NCBI GenBank assembly: GCA_028583405.1
Contig: CM053247.1
Location: forward strand, 11,896,063-11,960,062
Reading direction: 5' to 3'
Origin: Pogonophryne albipinna
Lineage: Eukaryota; Chordata; Actinopteri; Perciformes; Artedidraconidae
Length of the DNA stretch: 64,000 nucleotides
Part shown: positions 45,177 to 56,652 of the stretch, piece by piece
How the letters are laid out: every line of letters starts with the position of its first letter
Numbering within the stretch: position 1 is the stretch's first letter
Translations under genes and position numbers: made by a program
Notes under the pieces: model-generated
Told to the model about the DNA's origin: nothing
Database searches by the model: none
What the model saw: only the letters and a program-made list of their open reading frames with translations

Positions 45177-45178
45177 TA

Positions 45179-46101
45179 CAGTTGCAAGAAAAAGTATGTG
45201 AACCCTTTGGAATTACCTGGATTTCTGCATAAGTTGGTCATAAAATGTGTTCTGATCTTCATCTAAGTCACAACAATAGACAAAGACAGTGCTTAAACTA
45301 ATACCACACAAACAATTATATGTTTTCATGTTTTTATTGAACACACCATGTAAACATTCACAGTGCAGGGTGGAAAAAGTATGTGAACCCCTAGGCTAAA
45401 GACTTCTTCAAGAGCTAATTGGAGTCAGGAGTCAGCCAACCTGGAGTCCAATCAATGAGACGAGATTGGAGGTGTTGGTTAAAGCTGCCCTGCCCTATAA
45501 AAAATACACACCAGTTTTGAATTTGCTATTCTTAAGAAGCATTGCCAGATGTGAACCATGCCTCGCACAAAAGAGCTCTCAGAAGACCTACGATTAAGAA
45601 TTGTTGACTTGCATAAAGCTGGAAAGGGTTACAAAAGTATCTCTAAAAGCCTTGATGTTCATCAGTCCACGGTAAGACAAATTGTCTATAAATGGAGAAA
45701 GTTCAGCACTGTTGCTACTCTCCCTAGGAGTGGCCGTCCTGTAAAGATGACTGCAAGAGCACAGCGCAGAATGCTCAATGAGGTGAAGAAGAATCCTAGA
45801 GTGTCAGCTAGAGACTTAAAGAAATCTCTGGCACATGCTAACATCTCTGTTGACGAATCTACGATACGTAAAACACTGAACAAGAATGGAGTTCATGGGA
45901 GGACACCACGGAGGAAGCCACTGCTGTCCAGAAAAAACATTGCTGCACGTTTGAAGTTTGCAAAAGAGCACCTGGATGTTCCACAGCAGTACTGGCAAAA
46001 TATTCTGTGGACAGATGAAACCAAAGTTGAGTTGTTTGGAAGGAACACACAACGCTATGTGTGGAGAATCCAAAGGGTTCACATACTTTTTCTTGCAACT
46101 G
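45179..46101 (+). mobile_element. Tc1-like transposon, internally deleted, 923 bp
   Basis: The termini cagttgcaagaaaaagtatg and the mirror are flanked by TA (45177-45178 and 46102-46103), the Tc1/mariner target. The left end has a second inner copy of gaaaaagtatgtgaacccc (near 45374), the inverted/direct repeat design of fish Tc1 elements. The right end keeps only the outer copy because of the deletion. Confidence 0.9.
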
Positions 46102-46127
46102 TATCTCATCTGTGTGTCAAGGCCTAA
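45558..46127 (+). pseudogene. Tc1 transposase, C-terminally deleted
   Basis: It starts at a true ATG ([16 protein letters not shown]). It shows the two helix-turn-helix DNA-binding parts (about residues 8-45 and 66-112) with the GRPR-like hinge RSGRPVK at 57-63. It also has the first catalytic Asp in ILWTDETKVELFG (D153). After RNTQRYVWR the frame jumps straight into the right terminal repeat (IQRVHILFL) and runs out of the element. The second Asp and the last catalytic residue are missing. A full Tc1 transposase is about 340 residues. This one keeps 170 and could at most bind DNA. Confidence 0.9.
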
Positions 46128-48309
46128 TATACATTTCCTTCTTCTGTATCATTATTATTTATTTGTATTATAATGTTTGTCATCACTGATTTTTATATTA
46201 TTTAGTTTGCTTTGGTCCCCATTGGAATTTAGTTTTGAGTTTTTTCTTGTGTATTTTTGTCTTCACCTGTCCTGTAATTACTAAATCACAAAAAATAAAG
46301 ATGATAAATTATATAACCATATATTCACTTTTCAACCAGTTTAGCCTTGTCTTTACCCAGGAATCATAATAAAGTGATCGTGAGTCAGAACAGCAGCTAA
46401 CTTTAAAAAAAATACTTTTTTGGAAGGATGAAATACAAAGGAGTCTGCTAAATATAATTCAATCCAAGGTGTGAATGAGAGAGAAATGGCACACATTTTT
46501 GCACATGTGTTCAGGGAGGATGTGTCCGTGGACTCGGCCGTGCTGCCTGCTGTGTGACTGATGGTTTGGTATTTCTACATGTGAAAGACGAACGCTGTAT
46601 TGATGTGTGGAGCCTGTCTCGCTCTCCTCTGGTTCTCGGAGGCTGTGCCATGTGTAGATCTGAACAGCCTCACTCTCCATATGGCCACCCATATGGTGCT
46701 TGAAAAATGCAAAACTGTTCGGAAGCCCTGAAAGGCAATTAAGAAAAATCCAAAACTAAGTGATAAATAATATGGGGCGTTTTCATCTCTGGAAAAAACA
46801 CTGTTTTTGGCAAGTTTTCATAACAAAATTAATAAAAAGGTAAGATTTTAAAGGTCTCCTATTATGCTATTATTAAGCATATATTATGGGTCTCAGATAT
46901 ATACAAATATATAAAATCATGCATTTTAGACATCCCTCATATCCCTCTATTCCAGCCCTGTTAGAGAAACGATGATTTTGGGTCCTTAGCTTCAAAAAAA
47001 AAGAAAAAGGAGGGCTAGCTAATGCCTGCTCAGAATTCTACCGGCGGATACAGCAAAACACTGCTGTGATTAAACGCCATCATGTTCTAAACCACTTCAA
47101 GGATTATTTATTATTATACTGTACGTTTATTCCACTATTGCAGAGAGCTATATGGTTCATTTTACTGCACTACATGTATTGGACAACTCAAACGTTAATC
47201 TTCCCAGCAGCAGCACATAAAGTAGTACAATCCAATGATGTCATGTGATACAAAATCTGCCATTCGGCACAATGTAAACTTTTTGTACTTTAAGTATATT
47301 ATGACACTTTATTTTTAGATACTTTATTTGTTAATTTTTAAAGTGAGGTTTTTCATACTATACTTTAGCTTGTCACTAAGTATTTTGACACCATACATCT
47401 AACTGTAGCTGAATACTTCTTCCACCTATACTTAAAATGACTACCTCTCCCATAACCTGTTGAACCCCATTGACCCGCCCCCGGGTGGAAAAACGCATCA
47501 TCTGCAGGAAACAGCGCCTGAGGGCTTCTTAATATTTAATAAACTATGAATGTTTCATATCCATGTAACAGGAAGAAACTCAGCTAACTGATCTTTAACG
47601 CTGAGCCTCTGAATTAGCCACGAGCGAAAAAAATCTTAAGGCCGTTAGCACAGAACTCAAGCTATACCGATCGATATACTTATTGGATCTGCACAAACAA
47701 GCTTAGATGACATCCTGAGAGTCCACAGATTATAGAAATATAAGGATCATCACAAAAGTCACACAACTCCGGTTTTGGCTACGCGTCACTCTCACTCCTT
47801 ATTTGGTAACCTGTGTGTGTATATGGAACTTTCCCTCGATTCCATTGGCTCTGGCGGTTAAAAAGAGATGTCAATCAGCAAAATTGACCAAGGGGGGCCA
47901 TACTGTAGATATGGAAAATCCACCCAAATGACCCCAGAAGTGGGTTTCTTTTTACAAACCTCTCTAAAGGGTCAAATGTCACTTTTTTTGCATCAATCTT
48001 GATACAGGGTACTTATTATTTGTTGTACTTTGGATTCCTAAAGCTTTTAGTCTACCATCCCATCATTCAAGGGTGGTTTTCACTATAAGTAAAACATATT
48101 TTTTGGACGGACACTAGTCCGTCCAAAAAAGTTTTTTACTATGTTCAATCTGAATTTTGTTTAAAATAAAAAACATCTATATTGAATCTGACTTTTCTAC
48201 ATCCAACTCAAAAGATTATTAATTTTCCCCTGTTAGAAGTGTAGTTATGGTCATTTGTTCTGGAAATGTCATTTTCGAGCCTGAGACCTGAACAACAGGG
48301 ATGGGGTTC
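46104..48309. other. Mostly non-coding stretch
   Basis: It contains repeat-like pieces (46850-46960, opening ttttaaaggtctcctatta) and a perfect short hairpin at 48099-48130. No gene recognised. Confidence 0.35.
48099..48130. repeat. Perfect 14-bp hairpin with 4-nt loop
   Basis: ttttttggacggac (48099-48112), loop acta, then the exact reverse complement (48117-48130). It could be a MITE remnant. Nothing suggests a terminator role in this setting. Confidence 0.7.
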
Positions 48310-48528
48310 AACAATACACAGAGTTGGAAGAAGTACTCAGATATTTTACTAAAGTTAAAGTAACAATACTACAGTGTTAAAATACTCTGACAAGTAAAAG
48401 CCCTGCATTCAAAAATGCTACGCAAGTAAAAAGTACAAAAGTATTAGCATCAGAATATACTCTAAGTACAAAAAGACAAAAATAATACTTCATGCAGAAA
48501 GTCCCATTTCGAAATCATAAATATTAAA
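48310..48528. repeat. 'aagtactcag...agtaaaagt' fish MITE copy
   Basis: Rich in agtaaaag and agtacaaaa motifs as at 24525-24597 and 63052-64000. Confidence 0.5.
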
Positions 48529-48785
48529 GGTCCCCTATTATACTGTCTTTCATCAATATATAATAGGTCTCAGATAAATACAAAGCATGTCTCTGAAGTG
48601 TTTGCCTCGAAATACCAAAGAACCGCAGTGACGCATCCTAAAACCCGGAAGTAAGTTAGCATTTTTAGCACTTCCGGTTCCTTCGTCAAAAAGCAATGCA
48701 TTTTCTCCATAGGGTTTTGGAAAATAGCTCGAAATAAGGTCTGTGGTTGACACAAATTTAAGAGATAGATCACGTTTAGTTCGAC
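48529..48785. repeat. Repeat shared with 22580-22745
   Basis: It opens aaaggtcccctattatac and contains cctaaaacccggaagtaag, tttctccatagg and aaataaggtctgtgg, which recur in the same order and orientation at 22580-22745. Confidence 0.6.
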
Positions 48786-49815
48786 ATTACATTACATTAC
48801 ATTGCATTTAGCTGACGCTTTTATCCAAAGCGACTTACAATAAGTGCGTTCGACCAACAAAATACAAACTTGAAGAAAACAGAATCATATAAGTACATCA
48901 GGTTTCATAGAGCAAAAACATTTCAAGTGCTAGTCAACTGGCTTTAGATAAGCCAGTCCTTTATTAGTATATAAGTGCTTTGTTAATAGTTCTATCGCTC
49001 GAAGTGGAGTCGAAAGAGATGAGTTTTCAGTCTGCGCCGGAAGGTGTGTAAGCTTTCTGCTGTCCTGATGTCAATGGGGAGCTCATTCCACCATTTTGGA
49101 GCCAGGATAGCAAACCCACGTCTTTTTGCTGATAGGAACTTGGGTCCCCCTCGCAGTGAGGGTGCAGCGAGCTGTTTGGCTGATGCAGAGCGGAGTGCAC
49201 ATGCTGGGGTGTACAGTTTAACCATGTCCTGGATGTAGGAAGGGCCAGATCCATTCGCAGCATGGTACACAAGTACCATTGTCTTTAAGTGGATTCTAGC
49301 AGTTACCGGAAGCCAGTGAAGGGAGCGGAGGAGCGGCATGGTGTTGGAGAATTTAGGAAGGTTGAAGACCAGACGAGCAGCTGCATTCTGGATGAGCTGC
49401 AGAGGTCGGATGGCACATGCAGGTAGACCAGCCAGGAGGGAGTTGCAGTAGTCTAGGCGTGAGATGACGAGAGCCTGGACCAGAACCTGCGTCGCTTTCT
49501 GGGTCAGCTGGGGACGTATCCTCCTGATGTTGTAAAGCTTGTATCTGCAGCAGCGGGTTGTAGCAGCTATGTTTGCGGTGAAGGACAGGTTGTTATCTAG
49601 GGTCACACCCAGATTCCTTGCAGTCTGAGTCGGGGAAACAATAGAGGTGCCGATGTTGATTGTCAGGTCAAGAGTGGGACAATCTTTTCCCGGAAGGAAA
49701 AGCAGTTCAGTCTTGTCAAGGTTGAGCTTGAGGTGGTGAGCAGACATCCACTGAGAGATGTCAGCTAGACAAGCAGAGATGCGTGCGACGACCTGGGTCT
49801 CTGAGCGGGGAAAGG
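48786..49815 (-). mobile_element. LINE 3' fragment (L2/CR1 group)
   Basis: It is 5'-truncated at about 49815, reads on the minus strand, and ends in the conserved tail (on plus: tttagctgacgcttttatcc) plus a cattacattacattac pentamer run at 48787-48803. That is the usual 3' end for this LINE group. Confidence 0.85.
48992..49815 (-). pseudogene. LINE reverse transcriptase C-terminal part
   Basis: The open frame enters from the truncated end (VVARISACLADISQWMSA), then HHLKLNLDKTELLFLPG, ARNLGVTLDNNLSF, LVISRLDYCNSLLAGLP, LRSLHWLPVTARI and ends HLFRLHFER at a stop. The fragment begins just after the YADD region, so the catalytic core is absent. The remaining frame is free of stops, indicating a fairly young insertion. 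Confidence 0.85.
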
Positions 49816-49954
49816 ACAGAATTAATTGCCATTGTACGTCATTACGCCGAACACGTAAACACTCCCGCTAAATTTGTTTTCCCCCGTGTTCTGCTTGAAA
49901 GCAAGTAGGCTTGTTTGAGACGAGTTGCGGCTCGCCTCGAAAGTAGACGAGAAT

Positions 49955-50118
49955 AGCCGATCGCAGCCGGTGCCTTGCTCAAGGGCACCACGGCAGGGCA
50001 GGAGGTGAACTGGGACCTCTCCAAGTAGAAGTCCACACTCCAAATGTAGGTCTGGCCGGGGACTTGAACCGGCGACCCTACGGCTCACAGTCCATGCCCC
50101 TACTGACTGCCATAGATT
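49955..50118 (-). repeat. tRNA-derived SINE, minus copy
   Basis: On the minus strand: B box ggttcaagtcc (50060-50070), then ggagtgtggacttctacttg and cacctcctgccctgccgtgg. It is the same SINE as 50508-50745 in opposite orientation. Confidence 0.75.
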
Positions 50119-50127
50119 TGGTCCCTA

Positions 50128-50255
50128 ATTTTGCTCTCAAAGTGCACCAGATTGATGCATTTAACTTCAACATTTAAAAAAAATCTTCCTGGGAGAGTAG
50201 GGCCCCGGACTCCCCTAGAGGAGGTGAGGTCCACCACCTGCCCACACCCCCTGTT
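50128..50255. repeat. hAT-family fragment related to 14694-15708
   Basis: Shares ctctcaaagtgcaccagatt, atttaacttcaa-like sequence and gaggtccac in order with about 15360-15460. Confidence 0.6.
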
Positions 50256-50507
50256 ACATTGTCTCACCCACATTGAGGATGCTTCCTACGCCCATGTTTT
50301 ATTCCATGTGTCAAGTCAGGCAAATTGGGTCAAAATGTTATTGCATCAATGATCTGTTAACATTAAAATCACTAAATATATGCTGTAACTATTTTGCTAG
50401 GCAACTCAAGGGCTCTGGTAATGTGATTGCTATATGAATAATGGTCCAAAATAACATAAAATGCATAGGTTTTTTGTTAAGTAACATACTTTCCTTTTTT
50501 TCTCGTC

Positions 50508-50745
50508 CGGCAGTGGCTCAGTCAGTAGGGGCTTGGACTGGGAACTGTAGGGTCGCCGGTTCAAGTCCCCGACCAGACCTAAAAAAAAATATGGAGTGTG
50601 GACTTCTACTTGGAGAGGTCCCAGTTCACCTCCTGCCCTGCCGTGGTGCCCTTGAGCAAGGCACCGGACATCCCCCTTCCCCCCCTCACTCCCATTGCTC
50701 AGGGACTACGGATGGAAATTAGCTCAAAGCTATAATCCGGCATAT
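50508..50745 (+). repeat. tRNA-derived SINE, plus copy
   Basis: A-box-like tggctcagtcagtagggg (50514-50531), B box ggttcaagtcc (50568-50578), then the same body as the copy at 49955-50118. With that copy it forms an inverted pair about 0.4 kb apart. Confidence 0.75.
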
Positions 50746-51059
50746 TTACACTGGAAACATAACCTGTCTAAAGTGTTCATTAATGTGCATTGTCCCTCAT
50801 CAAATAAACGATTAAACTTTCATCGCCGGCCGGCCGATACATGCCGCGCATTAAGTGGGCCTGTCTGTAAATTAATCCCCGGGCCACTTTTTCCCCCCCA
50901 GTCCGCCCCTGCACAGCAGCCTGTGAGCAGTATGAACAGTGTGTATGAATATGCTAAGATATATAAAGTATAAAACGGTAAGTAGTGCAAGTATATTATA
51001 ACATAGATATTAATTTCATGATGATAAACATTGTGGAACAATGATGAAAAATGTGAATG
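50746..51059. other. Non-coding stretch
   Basis: No gene recognised. It ends at the P-type element's target duplication. Confidence 0.35.
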
Positions 51060-51067
51060 GAAGTGGC
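51060..51067. repeat. Left 8-bp target duplication gaagtggc
   Basis: Matches 57431-57438 exactly. Confidence 0.85.
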
Positions 51068-51155
51068 CAGCGCCATATAGACTGAGAGTTACGTCATCTC
51101 CGTTCACTCCAATGGACCACTTTTTTACAGCAATGGCAGATCGTGGAGCCTCTCA

Positions 51156-51172
51156 ATCGTTCCCCGGAAGTT
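51156..51172 (+). repeat. Subterminal inverted repeat of the P-like element, left
   Basis: 17 bp, exact inverted match to 57337-57353. Confidence 0.8.
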
Positions 51173-51554
51173 AGCGCCAAGGCTAGCAGAGCTGTAGAGT
51201 TGCAGCATAATAGACCGTTCGTGACGGACTTTTAAAGGTAAGAAGAAGTTTAAAGATTTATATTGCGGATATTATCAGTACATCTGATTCAAATTAACAT
51301 GTGTATTAAAGGATGTCAGTGGATTATCCATAAATTAGTAGATTTAGGGAACGTTTACAGATAACAGAATAAGCTAGGATACCGGATCAAGTTAGCAACA
51401 CACGTTGAACAGCCTTTTAATTGTAAATTCCGTTCTCTTAATATCATTTCATCCAACGTTGTTGAATTAGAGAAGAGGGGCTTCTAAACGGGATTGTATG
51501 CGGGGGTGGAGGGAGTTAAATATTAGATAAATATAACTTTGGTGCGTGTAAGAG

Positions 51555-52331
51555 CAGACCCGGCGTCATGGGCGGGCCCCATGGGGCCGGGCCCGCCCAT
51601 CAAGGATTTGGGCCCGCTGTTTTAATCAGGGCTGAATACCACATTTTTATTGTTTTATTATTATGTTTATTGTTGTTATTTGTAGGGCTTTGTCCTAATA
51701 TTTATTTTTGTATTAGTTTAATATCGTTTTTTTATTTTGCTATGAAATTCTGAATGAAAGGCTGCGCGCAAGACTGGTTTTTCGCTGGGTTGAGTCGTGT
51801 GGATTTTTGAGTGAGATGCGGCACAGCAGCCTGTCACTTAGTTTACTCTTGCTAGGTTAGTGGTTCACGAAAGGAATATGGCAACTCAGCGCCAGATGCA
51901 GGCACATTAGAAGAAATCAGTTACGTTAAACGAGCAAGCAAGTCAGCTGGCAATCAATTATATTTTGAAGAGAAATTGATTCTCAAGCCGGCTCTCTCAC
52001 AAACTCCTGCTCTGTGCGCAAGCAGACCGCTGCACACGCTCTCTGCCTCGCTCAATCTCTCTCTCTCTCCCTTTCTCTCCGTCGCTCAACCTCACTCCAC
52101 CTCTCCACCCTGTGTGCGCTCAAGTTTGCCTGCGTGCTTGCCCAAGTTGGCACAGTGTTACATATGTGCCACAAAACCAACCAATGGATGTATAAGACCG
52201 TCAACAGCCTTATGGCAACCTAAACCCCCCCCGTTGACAATTCAGATTTCCCGGGAAATGTAAGTGTCGTGGTGGGCCCGCCCGGGTAAATCAAATGCCC
52301 GCCCAGAGATGTATGTCTGCCGCCGGGTCTG
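51555..52331. mobile_element. Non-autonomous hAT-type element, 777 bp, nested in the P-like element
   Basis: The ends are cagacccggcg and cgccgggtctg. The flanking eight bases are tgtaagag on both sides (51547-51554 and 52332-52339). Near the ends are GGGCCCGCC-rich stretches. No transposase inside. Confidence 0.9.
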
Positions 52332-52865
52332 TGTAAGAGTGAGTGTTTTTAGCAGAGCCATATTGTGTCCTTGTGATTATGTTGATTATTACCTGTCTGT
52401 ATAATGTTGCAGCTCAGCTGATTTTGGATTGATGGCAAAGGGAGAGGGACTTAAGTGAGAGTGAAAACACAAGTAAGTTTAATACTACTGTTTTATATAA
52501 GTAAGCATACTAAACATGTATTCTATCACTGTATTATATAAGTAATCTTGTTAGTAACCTACTGTATGGCAGGTGGAGGGCAGTGATGTTACAGGTGGAG
52601 GAGCAAAACTGAAGACTGCAAACTCACAAGACAGAGAAATCAAAGTTTGTTCTCCGAGAAGAGGTTGATTTCACTTCAATTTTTTATTTCATATTTTCTA
52701 AAGATGTGGAAATGGCAAAAAAAAAACTTGAGAGCTGTAACCAAGACAACTGTAACAACATGAGTAGAGAGCCACCAAGGTTTTTCAAGTCCCTCTCTTA
52801 CTCCATTTTGCCAACCCAAACTTCCAGGTACATGACGGGACACCTTGCTTGTTTTTGTTGTTTGC

Positions 52866-52985
52866 GCTCCTCTGGCTGGGTGCTGGCAGGTGGAGGGCAG
52901 TGATGTTGGCAGGTGGAGGGGCAGTGATGTTACGGTGGAGGGGCAGTGATGTTAGCTGGGTGCTGGCAGGTGGAAGAGCAATGTT
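52866..52985. repeat. Short tandem repeat in the P-like element
   Basis: Variants of ggtgctggcaggtgg and aggggcagtgatgtt repeat several times. Confidence 0.75.
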
Positions 52986-55111
52986 TAGTCCAAATATTTC
53001 CATTGCAACGACTAATGGAAATGATTGCAGCTGTGGATCTGTTTGGGGGTTGCTGGATGTGGTAGCTTGCTGCTGTTGTTCCTTTTCACCTTTTTGGATT
53101 GGCTCTTGCTTCCAAAATGGCCATCTTTTAATTTTTTTTTTCTGTCATTTCTGATTTGTTTGGCCTCAATTCTCAGCCTCAGCCGTATGAATCTTTTTAC
53201 GAGTTTTTTGTTGTACTCCACAGCATGACGGAAGCCTGCTGGAGAGGGCCTGAGCTTCTTTCTCCAAGACACCCACTGCGTTGGGGAGCTGCATGAGGGA
53301 GGAACCAGTCTTGGTCTAAATAGTTCTCAATTTGGTGAATGAAGTCAAAGGCTTCTTGGGAGGGACGACAAAGAGCACCTGCCTTGAAGTCTTTCAAGTC
53401 CACTAACAAGCTGTTGTCACCAGAAGGACTCTCATCATGGTGCTCTGTTGCAATTTTGCATTTTTCACAGATGCTGGCAAACTTGATGATTTTGTGGACG
53501 ATGTAGCCTGCAAGATGGAAGAGAATACATTTCTCAGTTTTTGTGAGGTCAGGTGCAGCTGCTCTGTTCACCGCCATCAGCTGTTCCACTCTGACTGATG
53601 GAGTGATTTTTGGCTCCCCTGTGTCCAGGAAGTCTGCCAAAAAGCTACTGTGGTCTTCCTGGTAGCTCCCAGAGCTGATGGTGGTGAGGAACTGCCCCAC
53701 AGATATGATTCTCAGTGCATGATGGAATTCCACTGGAGTTGGGACAGGATTTTTAGACCTCACACAGCTGAATGTATTTTCAAGGCAGTCTTGTGTGAAC
53801 CTTGACGTTAACACAAACCTGTGTCCTTGTGTAAGCATCTCCTCTTGTATGGCCAAAATTGATGTTGTTGCCATTATCACCCCTGTTTGAACAGGCTTCC
53901 AACCTCTTTTGACCTATCTTTATCCCACGAAACAGATGGACGATGTTCTGGAGGACGGATGGCCTTTTGGTACTCTCCATCTTGAGCCTGCTCAGGGCTG
54001 TAATTGGATGGCGAGATGACATCAGATCAAACCAACGATCAACCTGCTCCAGGAACCACGCTGTCGTCAGGTAGACAGAGGGCGGTTTTCTTGCTGCACC
54101 ATGTATTTCAGCCCAGCACTTGTAGCCTTACTGAACACATTTAGAGCAAGACTAACCTTCATCTTATCAAAGTGACTTGGCTCGATGGCTGCAGCTGAAA
54201 GATGGGGAGCTATTTTTAAGGCCATCCCTTCCTGAAAGGTCAATAAGTCCTTAATGGGGACCACAAGTCCTTAGAGGGGAGGTTCTCTCTGTTAACAACA
54301 TCCTCAGGAATTATGAAGACAAGGGCACTTTTTAATTTTACCAGATGTGGGACATCGGGCATGAAATAAAGCTGCCTGTCTGGTTTGCTGGATGTGGCAC
54401 CATGTTTTATTTTGGTCCACCCCAAAGGATTTCCACATGGCTCGGTTAGGGCTACCCATGTCGGTGGTGACATCAAGCACATGTAGCCCTATGGATGCTG
54501 CCCTCTGTATTATATCAATAATGATTGGCCTGTACTCTGCTCCATTGGTAGAATTGCCAGTGTAATGATATGCCACTACTTGCTTCCACCGTGTTGTGTT
54601 TCCAGCCAACATAAACACACAAGCATGTGTTGCCACCCCTGTGTGACCTGGTAAAGTCACATCACCGTACAGTTTGCCTGTAATCATGTCTAACTCCACA
54701 CTTGGTGTGATTGCCATTTCATCCAAGGTCAACATACACTCCCTTTCAAGGTCTGTCAATCTATCTGCCTTCAATTTTAGGAAATCAAAGACCTCTGTCA
54801 ACACACCAGGCTCAAATTAACACATTGCATCCTTCTTTGCAGTGTCCTTATTCCTGGAAGGGGAATCTGCAATTCCTGCAGAGTTTTGTAACCCGTTGGT
54901 CCGCACGCAAAGCACATTTTTAAAGCCTTCTTAATTGTCTCATTGCTCCATTTCATCCCCTTTGTGGTGGGTCTGCCTAATGCCTTAAGTTGGTCTTTTG
55001 AAAACGTTTTCTTATATTTCTTGTCCCTAATTTTCATTGTTTTCTTGACAGCTGCATTTTCCTTCCTGATTTTTTGGTGATTCCTTCTTGGTTCTTTTTT
55101 TAATAGATCTG

Positions 55112-55532
55112 TTTGACTGGCTGCTGGTTCCCTCGTATGCTGACTGGCTGCTGGTTCCCTTGTATGCTGACTGGCTGCTGGTTCCCTCGTATGCTGACTG
55201 GCTGCTGGTTCCCTCGTATGCTGACTGGCTGCTGGTTCCCTCGTATGCTGACTGGCTGCTGGTTCCCTCGTATGCTGACTGGCTGCTGGTTCCCTTGTAT
55301 GCTGACTGGCTGCTGGTTCCCTCGTATGCTGACTGGCTGCTGGTTCCCTCGTATGCTGACTGGCTGCTGGTTCCCTCGTATGCTGACTGGCTGCTGGTTC
55401 CCTTGTATGCTGACTGGCTGCTGGTTCCCTCGTATGCTGACTGGCTGCTGGTTCCCTCGTATGCTGACTGGCTGCTGGTTCCCTCGTATGCTGACTGGCT
55501 GCTGGTTCCCTCGTATGCTGACTGGCTGCTGG
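55112..55532 (-). repeat. 27-bp minisatellite inside the transposase frame, about 15 copies
   Basis: The unit ctgctggttccctcgtatgctgactgg is repeated without length change, so on the minus strand it adds the nonapeptide AASQHTREP 15 times in frame. Copies 2, 7 and 11 carry a silent ccctt variant. Because 27 is a multiple of three and the unit lacks stops, other frames are open too; those are artefacts. Confidence 0.95.
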
Positions 55533-56505
55533 CTGAGTGGGTGGTGTCCGCCCTCCCTGTCTCTCCTCACTAGCCATGTCCTCTCTTTCTTCACCCTCAC
55601 TTTCCTTTCTCTCAGTCTCCTCATCCCTTCTTCCCTCAATCTTTGAGACTAATGTAAGTAGAAGACATGGCACTGTACATTTTCGAACATTTAAAATATT
55701 ATACCACTTAAAAATAAGAAATATTACTTTTGTTACTAAGAGTTCATACTTATTATACCTGTGTCACCTTTCACACTATACTGTGATCATGAGCTATGGG
55801 CTTTGTAGATACAGGTCCCGGGGTGAATCGTGGTGCAGGGGCCCTTCTCTTTTTGACCAGGGCGATGCACGAAGATGGTGGGTATAGCCTCTGCTCTCAG
55901 CCTAGTCTTGCCCTTTTTTGTCTTGACAAACTGGTCTGCATCAAAATGTGCCTGCGGAGTGACTTGAGGTTACTTCACACACAGAACAACTCAGTTTTGT
56001 CTGCCCATACATATTCCATAGTGGTTGAATACACAGTATTAGGAAACACTTTATACTTACTGGACATGTTATACTCATTACATACTGTATATAAAATATG
56101 ACCAAGAATGTGAGACAACTTTATAGAAATTCATATCACATCTGTTACTGATGCCATTTGTCATACTTTGTTAAACTCACAAATAATAAAGTTCCATAAC
56201 TTCAGTTGGGAACAAGACCACACCTTATCTCCCCAAGGCAATTTCCCATCCAATAGGTGTGCTATATAGGTGTGTATAACCCTTTCTCCTGTCTGTTACT
56301 CCCTCTTTCAGCACAAGAACCAGAGGGGGATTCAATGGAGCCTGAATACCTGCACTGAGACCCTCACCCTGCACCCTGAGTCTCAACTCTCAGTGTTTTT
56401 CAAGCCTTTCCCTGTTTTTTTGTATTAAACAAAACATTAAGCTTTCCCAATGGTGTGGTTTTCGTTTTGTGAAAAAGTGCAAATGCAGTGTTTGTATATA
56501 ATTAC

Positions 56506-56652
56506 CTCACATATTTTTTGCTGTTGGTCGTGAAATTGCTCCTGCTGACTTGAGCCAGCCATTTTTTCCTCCGCTCTGTGTCAGTGGGGAAGCCGTACAT
56601 TCGTACTCCTTTCTCGAGCGATTGAGCATCCCCAGGCAGCACAGCAAACCAT
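56506..56652 (-). other. First exon of the P-like transposase (THAP domain part 1)
   Basis: It starts ATG GTT TGC TGT; the Cys pair and GCS fit the opening of the C2CH THAP zinc finger. Frames change near the middle (about 56590). The exon ends at a gtaatt donor (56505). The Cys expected just before the HF of the second exon is not encoded, which fits a small deletion at the exon end. Confidence 0.6.

Larger units (their letters stand above)
53012..56652 (-). pseudogene. THAP-domain P-element transposase, multiply frameshifted
   Basis: It reads right to left. The ATG at 56652 lies in a near-ideal start context (gccaccatgg). A THAP-type start follows (MVCCAAWGCS), then in a shifted frame YGFPTDTERRKKWLAQVSR (donor near 56506). 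A second THAP piece reads AHFDADQFV, then RLRAEAIPTIF (from about 55951). The next exon, from about 55648, holds the AASQHTREP repeat and the coiled-coil region (KALKMCFACGPTGYKTLQEL). After a further shift near 54815 comes the catalytic core: MLTLDEMAI, VTTDMGSPNRAMW. Another shift follows near 54400 (LYFMPDVPHLVK). The end holds FTQDCLENTFSCVRSKNP, with the conserved acidic residue, and a Lys/Arg-rich tail (KLVKRFIRLRLRIEAKQI). The Asp/Asp/Glu-type residues are readable, but several small deletions break the frame. Related to vertebrate THAP9. Confidence 0.85.

Noticed and set aside
55088..55646. Plus-strand repeat proteins (WLLVPSYAD and TGCWFPRML types)
   Set aside because: They are shadow frames of the 27-bp minisatellite whose meaningful frame is the minus-strand transposase.
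53012..55673. Several separate genes on the minus strand
   Set aside because: Their motifs are in the order of one P/THAP9-type transposase, so they are frameshifted pieces of a single gene.
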